DNA from: Sympetrum striolatum
Lineage: Eukaryota; Arthropoda; Insecta; Odonata; Libellulidae
Length of the DNA: 64,000 bases
Direction of reading: 5' to 3'
Assembly (NCBI GenBank): GCA_947579665.1
Contig: OX388347.1
Location: 19,212,562-19,276,561, forward strand
Below the pieces are notes generated by a model. It was given only the letters and a program-made list of their open reading frames with translations, did not search any database and had not been told where the DNA came from. Below, piece after piece: positions 11,201 through 21,419 of the stretch; the stretch's first letter is position 1; the number at the start of each line of letters is the position of its first letter. Position numbers and translations under genes: made by a program.

Positions 11201-14200
11201 TAGTAGTATCTTAAATAATCCTTAGCATAGTATGAAAACAAACTGTCATTGAAAGATAATTTGTCTATGATCATTTTTTAACTTCATCTGGTTGATGAAG
11301 TTAAAAAATGTAATAGAAATAGTGGGATTACTGTCTGCAAGCCTGAATCTTGTAGAGTGTTTTCTTCCAAAACTTAAATAAAAGTGAATTATTTCAACAC
11401 CTTAAATTATAACGAATAATACCATTTTCAACGTACTCTTTCATATGTTCAAGGAAGGTATTGACTTATTATTCTTTTTACTTACAGAGGTGTGCTGGTT
11501 TTGTTTAGCCAGTCCTCAAGTGGAGAAACATTTAGTTATCAGCATTGGAACTGAGGTAATAATATTTATTTATTCACAAAAGTGTTCACTGGCCTATTGT
11601 AAATTTGAGAGGTCTTTTATTATTATTATGACTTCTTATTTTTGTTTATAAATCTACGATTTCGACCGTTTATCTATGCTGTTTATGTAACAGTTATTTG
11701 TAACATTAAATTTCAATTTCCACTAATCGACTACAGCTTTATCCAGCGGCTATTATTCATCTAATTCTTGTTTTTGTTTTAGTGGAATATGAACCAAATC
11801 TAGGTATATAAAATTAATTTGGAATATCAATATTTAACATTATGATTTTCTGCTTAGAAATGAGTAATCTAAAATATTTTGCTCAAGTTCATGACTAATA
11901 AATAATCATTTTTCTGTATGCATACATTCAGTCTACATTTATGTTTTAAAATCATTTTGTACACTCTTTAAGCATATGCTATCTGTGTCTTGGTGCCTTC
12001 ATTCATCTTCTCCATGTATACTATATAATGTGACTCACCCTTTTCTTAATGACTGTATGGAATTTCTCTTAGTCCTTCCTACCATTCATTACTTTCATTC
12101 ACACGCCTTTCTAACTAGAAAATTGTGTGTACAGTAGAACCCTTAACTCTTAGTTATAACGCTGACCAAAAATTGGAAATGCACTTGTTATAATGCATAC
12201 TCGTTATAGTCAATTTTAAATACTAAATGTCCATCCACTTGAATCCAAGGGTAGCTATTGCGGCAGAATGGAACTATAGGGTTTTTAATTCTTATGCCAA
12301 TGTTTCAGAATGCGTAGAAATGTAAGTTCAGGTCAAAAATGTTATTTCAATGAACCATAACCAAAGTGCTGCACAGACTCACGTTTAATGATTATTAAAT
12401 GATAATTCATATCAAATCGCTTTTTTGAGATATTTTTCATTCTTACGCTTCATAAGCAATTGCTGTTTTGCGAGGGAGGGAGAGAGGTTACCCTGGTAAT
12501 TTGAATCAGCACTGCTTTTATCTCTTATATTCCCATTGATCCTGGATCAGACAATTTTGAACCAAGTTTCTTATGAAAGCAAATCCCACAGGTGGATGCC
12601 AATGTGATGGGAACTCAATTAAACATTCTGGCGCTGACCATAGGAGTCGTCGCTAAAAAGAAACAATATGAGGAGATAGGATGTATGGAGGGACTAAGGG
12701 GAGAATGAAACTCATGAGAAGTCTCTTATTTAAGCTCCCTGAAGAATTTTTGCTGAGGAGGTGTGAGGGGAGTTGTGGGAAACAGATTTCATGAATTAGG
12801 TGGAATGATAACTTTTACATTGTATTTTTTCTGCTCTTTGAAGATATAACGCCCCTTGGTTTACCGTTTGCTTTCAAATTTTTTATCATTTGTCAATTGA
12901 CAATTCCATAATATGCCTCCTGCAAGAAAAAAAATAGAAAAGTGGCTCTCATTATTCTGATACTATAGAAATAACCACAACTTATGATGGACGTAACTCC
13001 CTATCCTTTTTGCTCTGATACGGACAATGGCCAAAAACTCACTCGCCTGTAACGCAACTTTTGTTATAACGGACTTCTAGTGTATTATTCAGTTTTTATC
13101 TTTAGTCTTATTAAACTCTTTTTTCCAGGTATATTTAGCATTGGCCAAGGGAGGTCTTGTACCTGACCATATTCTTATCCTCCCAGTTGAACATCACCAG
13201 TCTGCCTCTGCATTACCTGAATCAGTGCGGAAAGAAATAAAGAAGTATCCTTTATCAAAATATTATGTTATTATGTACTTGTTACTTTTAAAGCTTGATA
13301 TTCATGCTAAAGAATTATTTTTCTATCTCAATAATATTTAATAATAGAGAATGACCTTAACTATCCGTTATCCTTGCTATTTTACACAAAGGCTCATCTT
13401 TTGTGATGTTGCAACATCAAAGTCTTAACTGAGATTGTAGTTTTCATTACTTCTTGTACTCAGGAGTCTGTCTGGAAAGTATCTTGCCCCTGTATTCCAA
13501 AACTTACACCTAGATCGATTGTACATAACCCCTCTATTAAGATCTACCTGTAGGTCTTAACACATTCAACCACCAGCTTCCTTTTTCCATCCTCCCTAAC
13601 TTAATCTTTAGTCTGAAATCTCCTTTCTTATTATGGTATCCCTCATGAGCTTTTCTTTTGTGGTATCCCTCTTGAGTTTGGATTGGTTCCAGTCAATCTA
13701 CAGCCATCTTCCTGAACAATCCTGTGATATACTGATAGAATCATCATCCTCTTGAATATTTTGAAATTTTCTAACTGCCTCCTTCAGTTTCTGGCATAGC
13801 TCATAGCAGAATCATAGTATATCAAGTCAGATACTGTTATTATGTTAAGAGATCTTTACAAAATAAATTTGAATGCAGAATTAATTTTTAACAGTTACAT
13901 ACCAATATATTCTACGTATCCAATTGGATCTTTATTGGAAATCATAGTTTACGGTTTGCTTTTAAGTTTTGATTTATACATAACATACATACATATTTTA
14001 TGTAATTTTGTATATCAAGTCAGTGACTGTTCATTTGTAAAAAGATCTTTACAAAATAAATTTGAATGCAAATTAATTTTTAACAGTTACGTACCAATAT
14101 AATCTATGTATCCAATTGGATCTGTATTGGAAATAATAGTTTAGGGTTTGCTCTTAAGTTTTTATTCATACATATTTTATATAATTTAATTTTTAGCACT

Positions 14201-15251
14201 GTTAAATGTTTATTTTGCCTTAACATTTAATTCTTAGATTTAAATCAGCTCTTCAAAAATATTTTGCTAAGTGTTTGAAGGTACCTGTTTACTTCGAGAG
14301 GAATTTCAAAACTTCACATTTACAAATACAAGTTGTTCCAGTACCTGCAGCTATTGGCCCTGAACTGAAGACAACCTTCGAGGTCTGTTTTATAATTTTT
14401 GTTTTCTTTGGTTCCTGGTTTTTACACTATTTGAAATTATTATGAAGATTGTGCTATTTTTTTAGCTTTTTTATTATTTGTACACCCATGGTAAATATAT
14501 GTTGAATTGTAAATTTAACAGTTTGTAGGTTCACATATGAAATGATTTAAGTGATGTATATATTTCAGGATTATGCTGATGAGCAAGGGATACAACTGGA
14601 TGAGATTCCTGCTCATGCTGAACTGGAGCAAATTGCTCCTCCTGGCACACCATATTTTCATGTTGAACTTCCCTCTGGAGAGAGATTATTTCACCGTGCT
14701 AGAAGAAATTTCCCCCTCCAGTTTGGCAGGTATTGGTATTGCTAGATCTTAAGTACCTTGCTAATGTTTTCCTGAATCTTCCTTCCTAATGTCAAAGATT
14801 GCACATGTTTGATATCATAATTATTGTAGGCCTGATTGTCTTTTAAATTATTGGTCTGAGTATTATGAGTTAATGTACCCATGTGATTCTTTGCATGGAA
14901 GAAATTTCTTTTTCTTATACAATAAATACTCTCTTGCAATATGACATTTTACTATTCAATTTCAAATCTTAACCTCATTGCTAGGATTTTCTAATTGTGG
15001 TGTACAAAATTAATGATTATTAGTGTATCAGGCCCTGAATTTAGCATCAAATTTAATAATGCTGTTATATGATTAAAGTAGCTATTTTAAATACTGTTTT
15101 TTTATATTTAAGAGAGATCATGGCTTGTAAGAATGTTCTGGACCTTCCTGGAAGAGTGGACTGGAGAGACTGTAGCTCAAACACAGAAGAAGAAGCGGCC
15201 CTTGCCAAAGAATTTCGTACAGCGTTTCAGCCATTTGATTTTACTCTTTGA
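5284..15251 (+). CDS. CWF19L1: CWF19-like protein 1 (CwfJ family), complete 12-exon gene
   Basis: Coding exons: 5284–5303, 5469–5629, 5724–5825, 6182–6438, 7151–7263, 8355–8583, 10719–10833, 11488–11555, 13129–13244, 14238–14382, 14569–14729, 15113–15251 (TGA). They sum to 1,626 nt, or 541 residues; the human protein has 538. All introns are GT–AG. The N-terminal part is the metallophosphatase-like CWF19 domain ([40 protein letters not shown]). A basic linker follows, then the CwfJ C1 domain beginning with [15 protein letters not shown] at about residue 335, with the HIT-like [10 protein letters not shown] near 375. The CwfJ C2 tail contains [24 protein letters not shown] and ends FQPFDFTL. 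The family is linked to lariat RNA debranching and late spliceosome turnover (yeast Drn1, fission yeast Cwf19). Exon 1 is only 20 nt, with an unusual CT|GTGTGT donor. It was chosen because the spliced N-terminus MAEKLKLLVCGDV aligns with orthologues. Introns 7264–8354, 8584–10718, 11556–13128 and 13245–14237 are long and partly repeat-derived. Confidence 0.95.
8584..10718. other. Long intron of CWF19L1 with transposon remnants
   Basis: This 2.1-kb intron carries the MITE at 10091–10475, listed separately. It also has a hAT-like terminus candidate near 9127 (CAGGGCTTTCCAAACT), for which I could not find a matching second end. The rest is AT-rich sequence without recognisable content. Confidence 0.4.
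10091..10475. mobile_element. TA-flanked MITE with nested palindrome (copy 1)
   Basis: The element begins GGGTGTCCC and ends GGAACACCC, and is flanked by TA on both sides (10089–10090 and 10476–10477). That fits a non-autonomous Tc1/mariner-type insertion. Inside is a second inverted repeat: a block near 10185 containing GTACCGACAAGGGGGACACC is repeated in reverse complement near 10297 as GGTGTCCCCCTTGTCAGTAC. The 3' half, about 10297 to the end, is closely matched by a second copy in a CPSF3 intron at about 49258–49463. It has no coding capacity. The family name is unknown to me. Confidence 0.75.
11272..11310. repeat. Perfect 17-bp stem hairpin in CWF19L1 intron
   Basis: CATTTTTTAACTTCATC at 11272–11288 is exactly reverse-complemented at 11294–11310, leaving a 5-base loop TGGTT. 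It lies in the intron between exons 7 and 8. No RNA-gene promoter or miRNA-like asymmetry is evident. Confidence 0.8.
12132..13082. mobile_element. pogo/Tigger-like non-autonomous element in CWF19L1 intron
   Basis: The element starts CAGTAGAACCC and ends GGACTTCTAGTG, flanked by TA at 12130–12131 and 13083–13084. These imperfect terminal repeats resemble those of pogo/Tigger elements of the Tc1/mariner superfamily. Both terminal regions contain TTATAAC-type motifs. Its last ~260 bases, read in reverse complement, match the element at 59404–59690 over long blocks, for example TAGGGAGTTACGTCCAT and GCAGGAGGCATAT. No transposase frame remains, so it is a ~0.95-kb deletion derivative. Confidence 0.7.
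13818..14190. repeat. Two-copy ~193-bp tandem duplication in CWF19L1 intron
   Basis: The sequence from 13818, beginning TATATCAAGTCAG and containing GATCTTTACAAAATAAATTT, restarts at 14011. It runs with scattered differences to about 14190. Shared blocks include ATCCAATTGGATCT and TTTTTAACAGTTAC. The divergence shows an old local duplication. A short chance ORF at 13842–14102 lies across it. Confidence 0.8.
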
Positions 15252-15290
15252 ATGTGGCTGTTTTTACCTTAATAAATTTCAATATTTAAT
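15252..15290 (+). promoter_or_regulatory. CWF19L1 polyadenylation signal
   Basis: AATAAA at 15271–15276 lies only 20 bases after the CWF19L1 stop codon, indicating a very short 3' UTR. No competing signal with a better context was seen immediately downstream. Confidence 0.55.
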
Positions 15291-15345
15291 TTTGGTTATC
15301 TTTCTATTTCTAATTGATTGATCCTCAACATTTTCTATTCTGTGG

Positions 15346-15886
15346 CACTCACCAGTACGGTGGTGCCGAGCCTATGGCACACATCCAATTGGCACACAGG
15401 AGAATTTTTTTTGTACCCAGAACTCTCAAAACACAATCTTTATTATGTATACTTCACTTAAAAAATGAAGCCTCAAAGTAAATAAATGTGGATTATGTTC
15501 ATTAGTAATGATAATTGTTTAAACCAAGTACAAGTTTTTCTTTTTTTTAACTGCTGCCTTTGAAATTTGGTTGAGTCATCCTCTGCCGAGCACGTCAGGA
15601 GGTACTCAACCATGGAAACAGCTACACACGAACACTCACATCCATACCCTGATCAGAAAAATCAAATCAGTTGGGATTTGAGCCTGAGACCAAGGCAATA
15701 GCACTAGAAGGCTAACCATTTCACCACCAAGATTGCTGGTTTATCTTACTTCTATGGTTGACATAATGAAATTTGTATTACCATCTCCCTGTATGGTCTC
15801 GCACCAAATTGGCACTTAAGTCCTTTACATTCATGAAATAAAGCATTCTTGCCACAAAAGGTTTGCCAACCCTGCACTAGAGTGTC
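15346..15886. mobile_element. hAT-like element remnant carrying a SINE
   Basis: The right end reads in reverse complement CAGGGTTGGCAAACC, a hAT-style terminus. The left end near 15353, CAGTACGGTGGTGCCGAGCC, resembles it imperfectly. No convincing 8-bp target duplication was found, so boundaries are tentative. Short GGCACACATGCAAT-type matches recur near 61510 in a MOCS3 intron. The internal block at about 15565–15745 is a separate tRNA-like SINE. Confidence 0.4.
15565..15745 (-). mobile_element. tRNA-derived SINE (minus strand)
   Basis: Read on the minus strand from about 15740, the sequence runs GGTGGTGAAATGGTTAGCC and, about 35 bases later, GGCTCAAATCCC. These match RNA polymerase III box A (TGGTTAGCCTTC) and box B (GGTTCRANTCC) with tRNA-like spacing. 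The downstream part (GATCAGGGTATGG and beyond) would be the SINE body. It is not a tRNA gene because stem pairing is not maintained. The family is not recognised. Confidence 0.6.
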
Positions 15887-17319
15887 TTCCTGCATATTTT
15901 CATATGGGGCCAAAGTAGACAACAGGGTCCATTTCCAAATTCACAAACTCAGATCCAAATTACCCACCATTTTTGCCTTTAGGTATACTGCATGTCTGCT
16001 GTGATTCATATGTTCAGTAGATCTTGGTTCTCAGTGTCAAGGGCATCGTCCATATAAAAAGGAATACGAGTGTTTCGCATGCAATGCTCAACGCGAGCAT
16101 CCTTTAGTTAGATGACTCCCAACATAAGATAAGATTCACATGAGAAAAATTCAAAAGTGCTGATTAGTTTACTCCTCGCAGAAATAGGTACTGATGGACA
16201 TCCGAAAATTTTTTCACAGTCCGCTAATAGCTCGAGGCCTCTATTGGAAAAACTTAAGTTGATGTCTATGTAGTTTTTAGTAAAATGACCATTACTAGTT
16301 GCATAAATTAGGATTGTCTTATTTTAGTGCTGTTATTGGAGGCCACATGTCAATATGAGTTTCGCGACAATGCCATAGGTACTGGTTCTTTTATTAAGCA
16401 TTCTGGACGATTAAGAGTCTATACTGTAGACTCTTCATTACTCGAGATGATATAAAATATACTGATCCTTATTTTATGATTACCCCTTAATTTGCTGTAT
16501 AGTTACTAAAATAATTCAATAACCGGATTTCAGTAGAAATTAGAAAAAGTATTGGAGCAATACAAGATATCAGTAAAAATTAATTTTCGATGATATTATT
16601 AATAATATACCATTTTGGAAGCAAATCAGTCAGCTGAAAGGTATTGTGCGCGTAAGTTACGCACATATTTATCGTAAGTGTGACTTGATGACTTGAAATA
16701 AATTTGAGAAACTTTTAAAACTGTGACTTAAATTCTTCAGCTTCCTTTTCGATGCAGCCAATTTTTTCTCTTGTGATAGAATCCCACGAATCTCATATCT
16801 GGTTATGCAATGCCCATTCAAAATTTCAATTTGTGGAAAATTTTTGTTTCCTTTGAACACTCAGTGCGTAAGACTGGGTTTTGTATCATCTCTCTGCTGG
16901 TTAAACCACCTATCACTTAGTCTAAATAATTGTAAGTTGACGTCTTAATTTTTCCACCTTGGTATATAACTTGATTTCTGCAAATTCAATTATAATATCA
17001 ACTATAATCAAGAGTCTACAGAATATTTTAATGCAACCGAATTTGTACTCTCCGGTATGTGACGCTTCAATTGAATACTTGGCTAATACATAAATAACGA
17101 GGTAAATTTCTAGTTTGAAACTAACCACTTGAGAAGAAAAAAAAAGGCTGACTGTGTGAAACTAGAAATTTACCAATAATACATAAATAACGAAATCAGG
17201 CTTAATTGAAAGCCTACCAGAAAATTTCATCTGATATAAATGATTTTTTGTTTCTTGGAAGAGGAGGAAATTTTAAAAGCAACGGATGAAGTCATTCCTA
17301 AGATGTTCAAATAAAGATT
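15887..17319. other. Gene-free stretch before inverted transposon pair
   Basis: About 1.4 kb of AT-rich sequence with no ORF of recognisable family. The only structures noted are a small palindrome near 16648 (TGTGCGCGTAAGTTACGCACA) and a repeated fragment AGTTTGAAACTA / GAAACTAGAAATTTACC around 17100–17175, which suggests a short local duplication. Confidence 0.4.
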
Positions 17320-17327
17320 GGTGCACC

Positions 17328-18253
17328 CACAGGGAGAGTCTAACGTCGGGAAAGTGAAGCCAAAAAAACGCAACCCGCAGAGCACTGGTGAGAACTTTTC
17401 ACCAGCTCCCCTTTAACTACATGTATTTTTGGGGTTTTATTTTCCTCTCATATGGGACTCAGGAGCTTGTCTATCCTATGACATGGACGCAGATAGTTTA
17501 AATGAACCTTTGACTTAACGACCAAGTTCGATTTTTTTCTCAAAGTTCTCTTGATTCTTTTCATCATGGAAAATAAAACATGCCTGCAATGTAAACTTCT
17601 CGGATCCCGGTGTCGTCTGCTAGAGCGATATATAAAACGAAACATCTGCCAACCTTCCGAAAACTGTATTAAAACCTCGTTGATAATTCTAATGTTAATT
17701 TTATGTATATTATAATGCATTAATCCGACTTAGTTTTTAATCGATCAATACCAAGTATGGTATAAAAATTCCTTAATAATCGTTTACCGCAATGAGATAA
17801 AGCTACTCTATGATACATTATAATAGCTTATCAGGGTAATTAGAGATTTTCCGCTTGTGCAAATGTTTGTTCTAATTCATAATTCGGGCTCAATGCAGTA
17901 AAAGTTGTCAAAATGACGAATCTGTTCTTACAGCCAAATGCACTGCAATTGGTCATATTGAAGGCAGAAACAAGCCCCTGCTAATTTACCTATTAAACCT
18001 TTAGAAACGCGAAAATAACAAAATTACTTCGTGTTACACATTGCTCAAACTACATTTTGTGTTCCAAAACGTTCGAATTACTCGATCAAACCTTGATTAC
18101 TCTGTATCAAAGCCGCAAAATCACGAAAAAACTATGTAGTAGTATAGGGAGGTACGAAAAGTTCTCACCAGCATGGCGAAATGCGCAATTTGCCGCTTTA
18201 CCCCTGGCTTCACTTTTTGTCGCTAGAGGGAGATAGGATATGCTACCCCTGTG
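17328..18253 (+). mobile_element. Unclassified ~930-bp DNA transposon, copy 1
   Basis: The element starts CACAGGGAGAG and ends GGTAGC-complement…CCCCTGTG, and is flanked by the 8-bp direct repeat GGTGCACC (17320–17327 and 18254–18261). Subterminal regions at both ends share AGTGAAGCC and GGTGAGAACTTTTC in inverted orientation. A second, inverted copy lies at 19644–20576 with a different 8-bp duplication, so both ends are independently defined. It contains a minus-strand 90-codon ORF (17448–17720), alignable in part with a 69-codon ORF in copy 2. No family motif is recognised in either. An 8-bp duplication is compatible with hAT, P or MULE-like elements, but the CACAGGG terminus fits none of them clearly. 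Confidence 0.75.
17448..17720 (-). CDS. Small ORF inside transposon copy 1, unknown product
   Basis: This is a 90-codon open frame beginning MHYNIHKINIRIINEVLIQF, with a basic middle (RRHRDPRSLHC, KRIKRTLRKK). A parallel frame with nearly the same first 69 residues exists in copy 2. I recognise no domain. Conservation between two diverged copies could reflect recent common origin rather than selection, so whether it is translated is unknown. Confidence 0.25.
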   Translation of the reverse strand: MHYNIHKINIRIINEVLIQFSEGWQMFRFIYRSSRRHRDPRSLHCRHVLFSMMKRIKRTLRKKSNLVVKSKVHLNYLRPCHRIDKLLSPI

Positions 18254-18278
18254 GGTGCACCGATGTGGTAATTTATTC

Positions 18279-18717
18279 AAAAACAAAAGTTCCAATTTTC
18301 CTCAAGAGATGGCATTAGTGTCGAAGTTTATAAACAAGAGTTCCAATTTTCCTCAAGAGATGGTATTAGTGTCGAAGTTTATAAACAAAAGTTCCAATTT
18401 TCCTCAAGAGATGGCATTAGTGGCGAAGTTTATAAACCAAAGTTCCAATTATCCTCAAGAGATGGTATTAGTGTCGAAGTTTATAAACAAAAGTTCCAAT
18501 TTCCCTCAAGAGATGGTATTAGTGTCGAAGTTTATAAACAAAAGTTCCAATTTCCCTCAAGAGATGGCATTAATGTCGAAGTTTATAAACAAAAGTTCCA
18601 ATTTCCCTCAAGAGATGGCATTAGTGCCGAAGTTCATAAACAAAAGTTCCAATTATCCTCAAGAGATGGCATTAGTGGCTAAATTTATAAACATAAGTTC
18701 CAATTTTCCTCAAGAGA
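18279..18717. repeat. 51-bp minisatellite, about nine copies
   Basis: A 51-bp unit (AGTTCCAATTTTCCTCAAGA, then GATGGCATTAGTGTCGAAG, then TTTATAAACAA) repeats about 8.5 times with few substitutions. Because 51 is a multiple of three and the unit has no stop in one plus frame, the array is open and encodes a 17-residue repeat beginning NKSSNFPQEMALVSKFI (160-codon ORF 18240–18722). The ORF's first codons lie in the neighbouring transposon end, so a real protein is unlikely. Confidence 0.9.
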
Positions 18718-18876
18718 ACTAAATTTAAGTATATGTTATAAGGTAAGTCATTAAATAACATAGGTATTGTGACATCAAGTCGCTTCCTGCCATACATATT
18801 ATAATAACTTGGTACATTGTACGTTATTCTATATCTCCCTATTAAGCCTTGTTTTTTAGCAAACTTTTCCTTGTGC

Positions 18877-19220
18877 TTATTGGAAATTTTCTGTAAGCAG
18901 GATGTAAGTGTGAAGGTATTGTAAAGGTTCCACTTTCTGATTTATTTCTTCTTTAACTCTAATTTTCATAACTTTTGTCTTGTGTAAATTTATTTTTAAT
19001 TTGTTATCATGGCACCATTTCTTAATTTTATTTAAGTCAGCCTGTTGAGCTCTTTCAGCCTTGTGAACAGATATTAATACAGCGTCATCAGCATACAAGT
19101 ATAATTTACAGCACTTTATAACAGAAAATATATCATTGATATATAATAAAAATAGTAATAGGCCTAATACTGACCATTGTGGCATTCCACTGTAAATATT
19201 TACTCTTTCTCCTGCGTCAA
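18877..19220 (-). pseudogene. Non-LTR retrotransposon reverse transcriptase fragment
   Basis: The minus-strand frame contains SVLGLLLFLLYINDI, LYADDAVLIS and KIKKWCHDNKLKINLHKTKVM. These are the palm-domain signature of Jockey-like LINE reverse transcriptases, with the YADD catalytic motif. The canonical QGS before VLGPLLF is QWS here, and P has become L. Similarity starts near 19220 and fades by about 18890. Only about 110 residues remain, with no endonuclease or 5' part, so this is a dead fragment. It lies between the two inverted transposon copies. Confidence 0.85.
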
Positions 19221-19643
19221 AGGTTATGTATCACGACTACGACAACGAAAGGCCACAGAGAATCAGCAATCAAGAGTAGGAATCACCCGTGCACAACATA
19301 AATATATCTCTACTTATACGTATAGTAATTGCCAATAAATTCAACCTCAATGAAATCAAAATTTTACGTAATAAAACTAATAACTTCACATTTCTTAACG
19401 ACTGCCCAAGCTGAGGTTTTAAAACATCCGTTAGATAGTTTTAAATGCATTATGATAAAATAAATGTATACCGAAAATATTCTGCTGATTTTTACCCGAA
19501 TTCAAAGAAACTTTGAGGATTTCACAGCCCACTATTTTATTTTATACATCAATTGTTGTAACTAATCGAGCGAATCGAACAGATTATCCGCCATGTTTGT
19601 TGTTTACTAAATTAGTACGCAGTTTTGCCACCACCGGTATCAC

Positions 19644-20576
19644 CACAGGGGTAGCATATCCTATCTCCCTCTAGCGACCAAAAGTGAAGCCAGGGGTAAA
19701 GCGGCAAATTGCGCATTTCGCCATGCTGGTGAGAACTTTTCGCATCTCCCTATCCTAACACATTGTTTTTTCGTGTTTTCGCGGCTTTGATACAGAGTTA
19801 TCAAGGTTTGATCGAGTAATTCGAACATGTTGGAACACAAATTGTAGTTTGAGCAATGTGTAACACGAAGTAATTTTGTTATCTTCGCGTTTCTAAAGGT
19901 TTAATAGTTAAGTAAGCAGGGGCTTGTTCCTGCCTTCAATATGACCAATTGCAGTGCATTTGGCTTAAAGATCAGATTCTTCATTTTGGCAATTTTTACT
20001 GCATCGAGCCCCAATTATGAATTAGAACAAACATTTGCACAAGCAGAAAATCTCTAAGTATCCTGATAAGCTATTATAATGTATCATAGAGTAGCTTTAT
20101 CTCATTGCGGTAAACGATTATTAAGGAATTTTTATGCCATACTTGGTATTGATCGATTAAAAACTAAGTCGGATTAATGCATTATAATATACATAAAATT
20201 AACATTATAATTATCAACGAGGTTTTAATACAGTTTTCGGAAGGTTGGCAGATGATTCGTTTTTTATATCGCTCTAGCAGACGACACCGGCATCCGAGAA
20301 GTTTACATTGCAGGCATGTTTTATTTCCCATGATGAAAAGAATCAAGAGGACTTTGAGAAAAAAATCGAACATGATCGTTAAGTAAAAGGTTCATTTAAA
20401 CTATCTGCGTCCATTTCATATGATAGACAAGCTCCTGAGTCCCGTATGAGAGGAAAATAAAACCCCAAAATTACATGTATTTAAAGGGGAGCTGGCGAAA
20501 AGTTCTCACCAGTGCTCTGCGGGTTGCGTTTTTTTTTTTTTTTGCTTCACTTTCCCGACGTTAAACTCGCCCTGTG
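19644..20576 (-). mobile_element. Unclassified ~930-bp DNA transposon, copy 2 (inverted)
   Basis: This is the reverse complement of copy 1 with moderate divergence. It begins CACAGGGGTAGC and ends CGCCCTGTG, and is flanked by the 8-bp direct repeat GGTATCAC (19636–19643 and 20577–20584), which differs from copy 1's GGTGCACC. That shows two separate insertions of one family rather than one duplication. The ORF matching copy 1 is at 20177–20386 on the plus strand and is shortened to 69 codons. A long T run at about 20529–20543 lies near the right end. Confidence 0.75.
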
Positions 20577-20584
20577 GGTATCAC

Positions 20585-21411
20585 GCTTTAGGGGTTCGCT
20601 GGATCACCTACCTCGATTACCCAGCTTTTCACTGCTTGGGAGTCTCTAAGGGGGTTGTAAGGGGTAGAAAGAGGACTATAAATACCGTTTTTGGCCATGG
20701 GGGACTGCTAGGCGCTGGGAAACTCCTAGGAGTCGACTATAAATACGGCCCTAAGAGTTTTCAGTAACTTTGAGGCATTGTATCTCAGAGAATTGTTTTA
20801 TGAAGTAAATAAACTTTGGCTATCTTGAATAACTTTTTGCGCTCTATTAAACAAAATAATAAAAATAACTGTAAGAGCGACCTCCTTGCAGAAAATTCAG
20901 TGCAAATCTGGCCCAAAAAATTGCAGATCGAAAAAAAAATAAAACTTTGGCTTTTTATATTTCAAGAAGAAAAGATATAATCAATGTGAAACTTTGCGCA
21001 TGATAGCATATCAATACACAGTTTATAAATATAAAATTTCATTATCCTAGTACTTTCCATTATTTTGTAAATTGAGTCAACATTTGACAGTTTTTGTAAA
21101 AAAAAAGCCAAAAATAGGCTTTTTTTACCCCGCTTTTACAAAAAAAGACCCTCTGGAAGTTCTTTTGAACCATTTTTATTAAATAGAGAATGATTTCAAC
21201 CCCCTAAAAATCTGATGTGGCCAGCACATGACTTTCTCCATACATATGATGTAAATATTTATCTACGACAGTAATTTCGAACTCTATATTCCATCTAAAC
21301 TTGGATGATGAGTGATTTATTTATATATTGTTTTCTTTGACATCACAAACGTTATAAATAATGTTTTTCGGGACATGATCGATGAAAAACGATGAATTTG
21401 GCCTTTCGCCC
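20585..21411. other. Gene-free spacer with two TATA-like motifs
   Basis: There is no ORF of note. The motif GACTATAAATAC occurs twice, near 20673 and 20734, each about 20 bases downstream of CTAAGGGGG- or CTAGGAGTC-type sequence. AATAAAC follows near 20808. This could be the remains of an LTR or another promoter-bearing repeat. I cannot define its ends. Confidence 0.3.
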
Positions 21412-21419
21412 ATATAGCC

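Noticed and set aside
13842..14102. 86-codon ORF over the 193-bp duplication
   Set aside because: It exists because the duplication happens to lack stops; no similarity.
18240..18722. 160-codon repeat protein as a real gene
   Set aside because: The start lies in a transposon end and the body is a minisatellite. No promoter or homologue was recognised, so it is reported only as a repeat.
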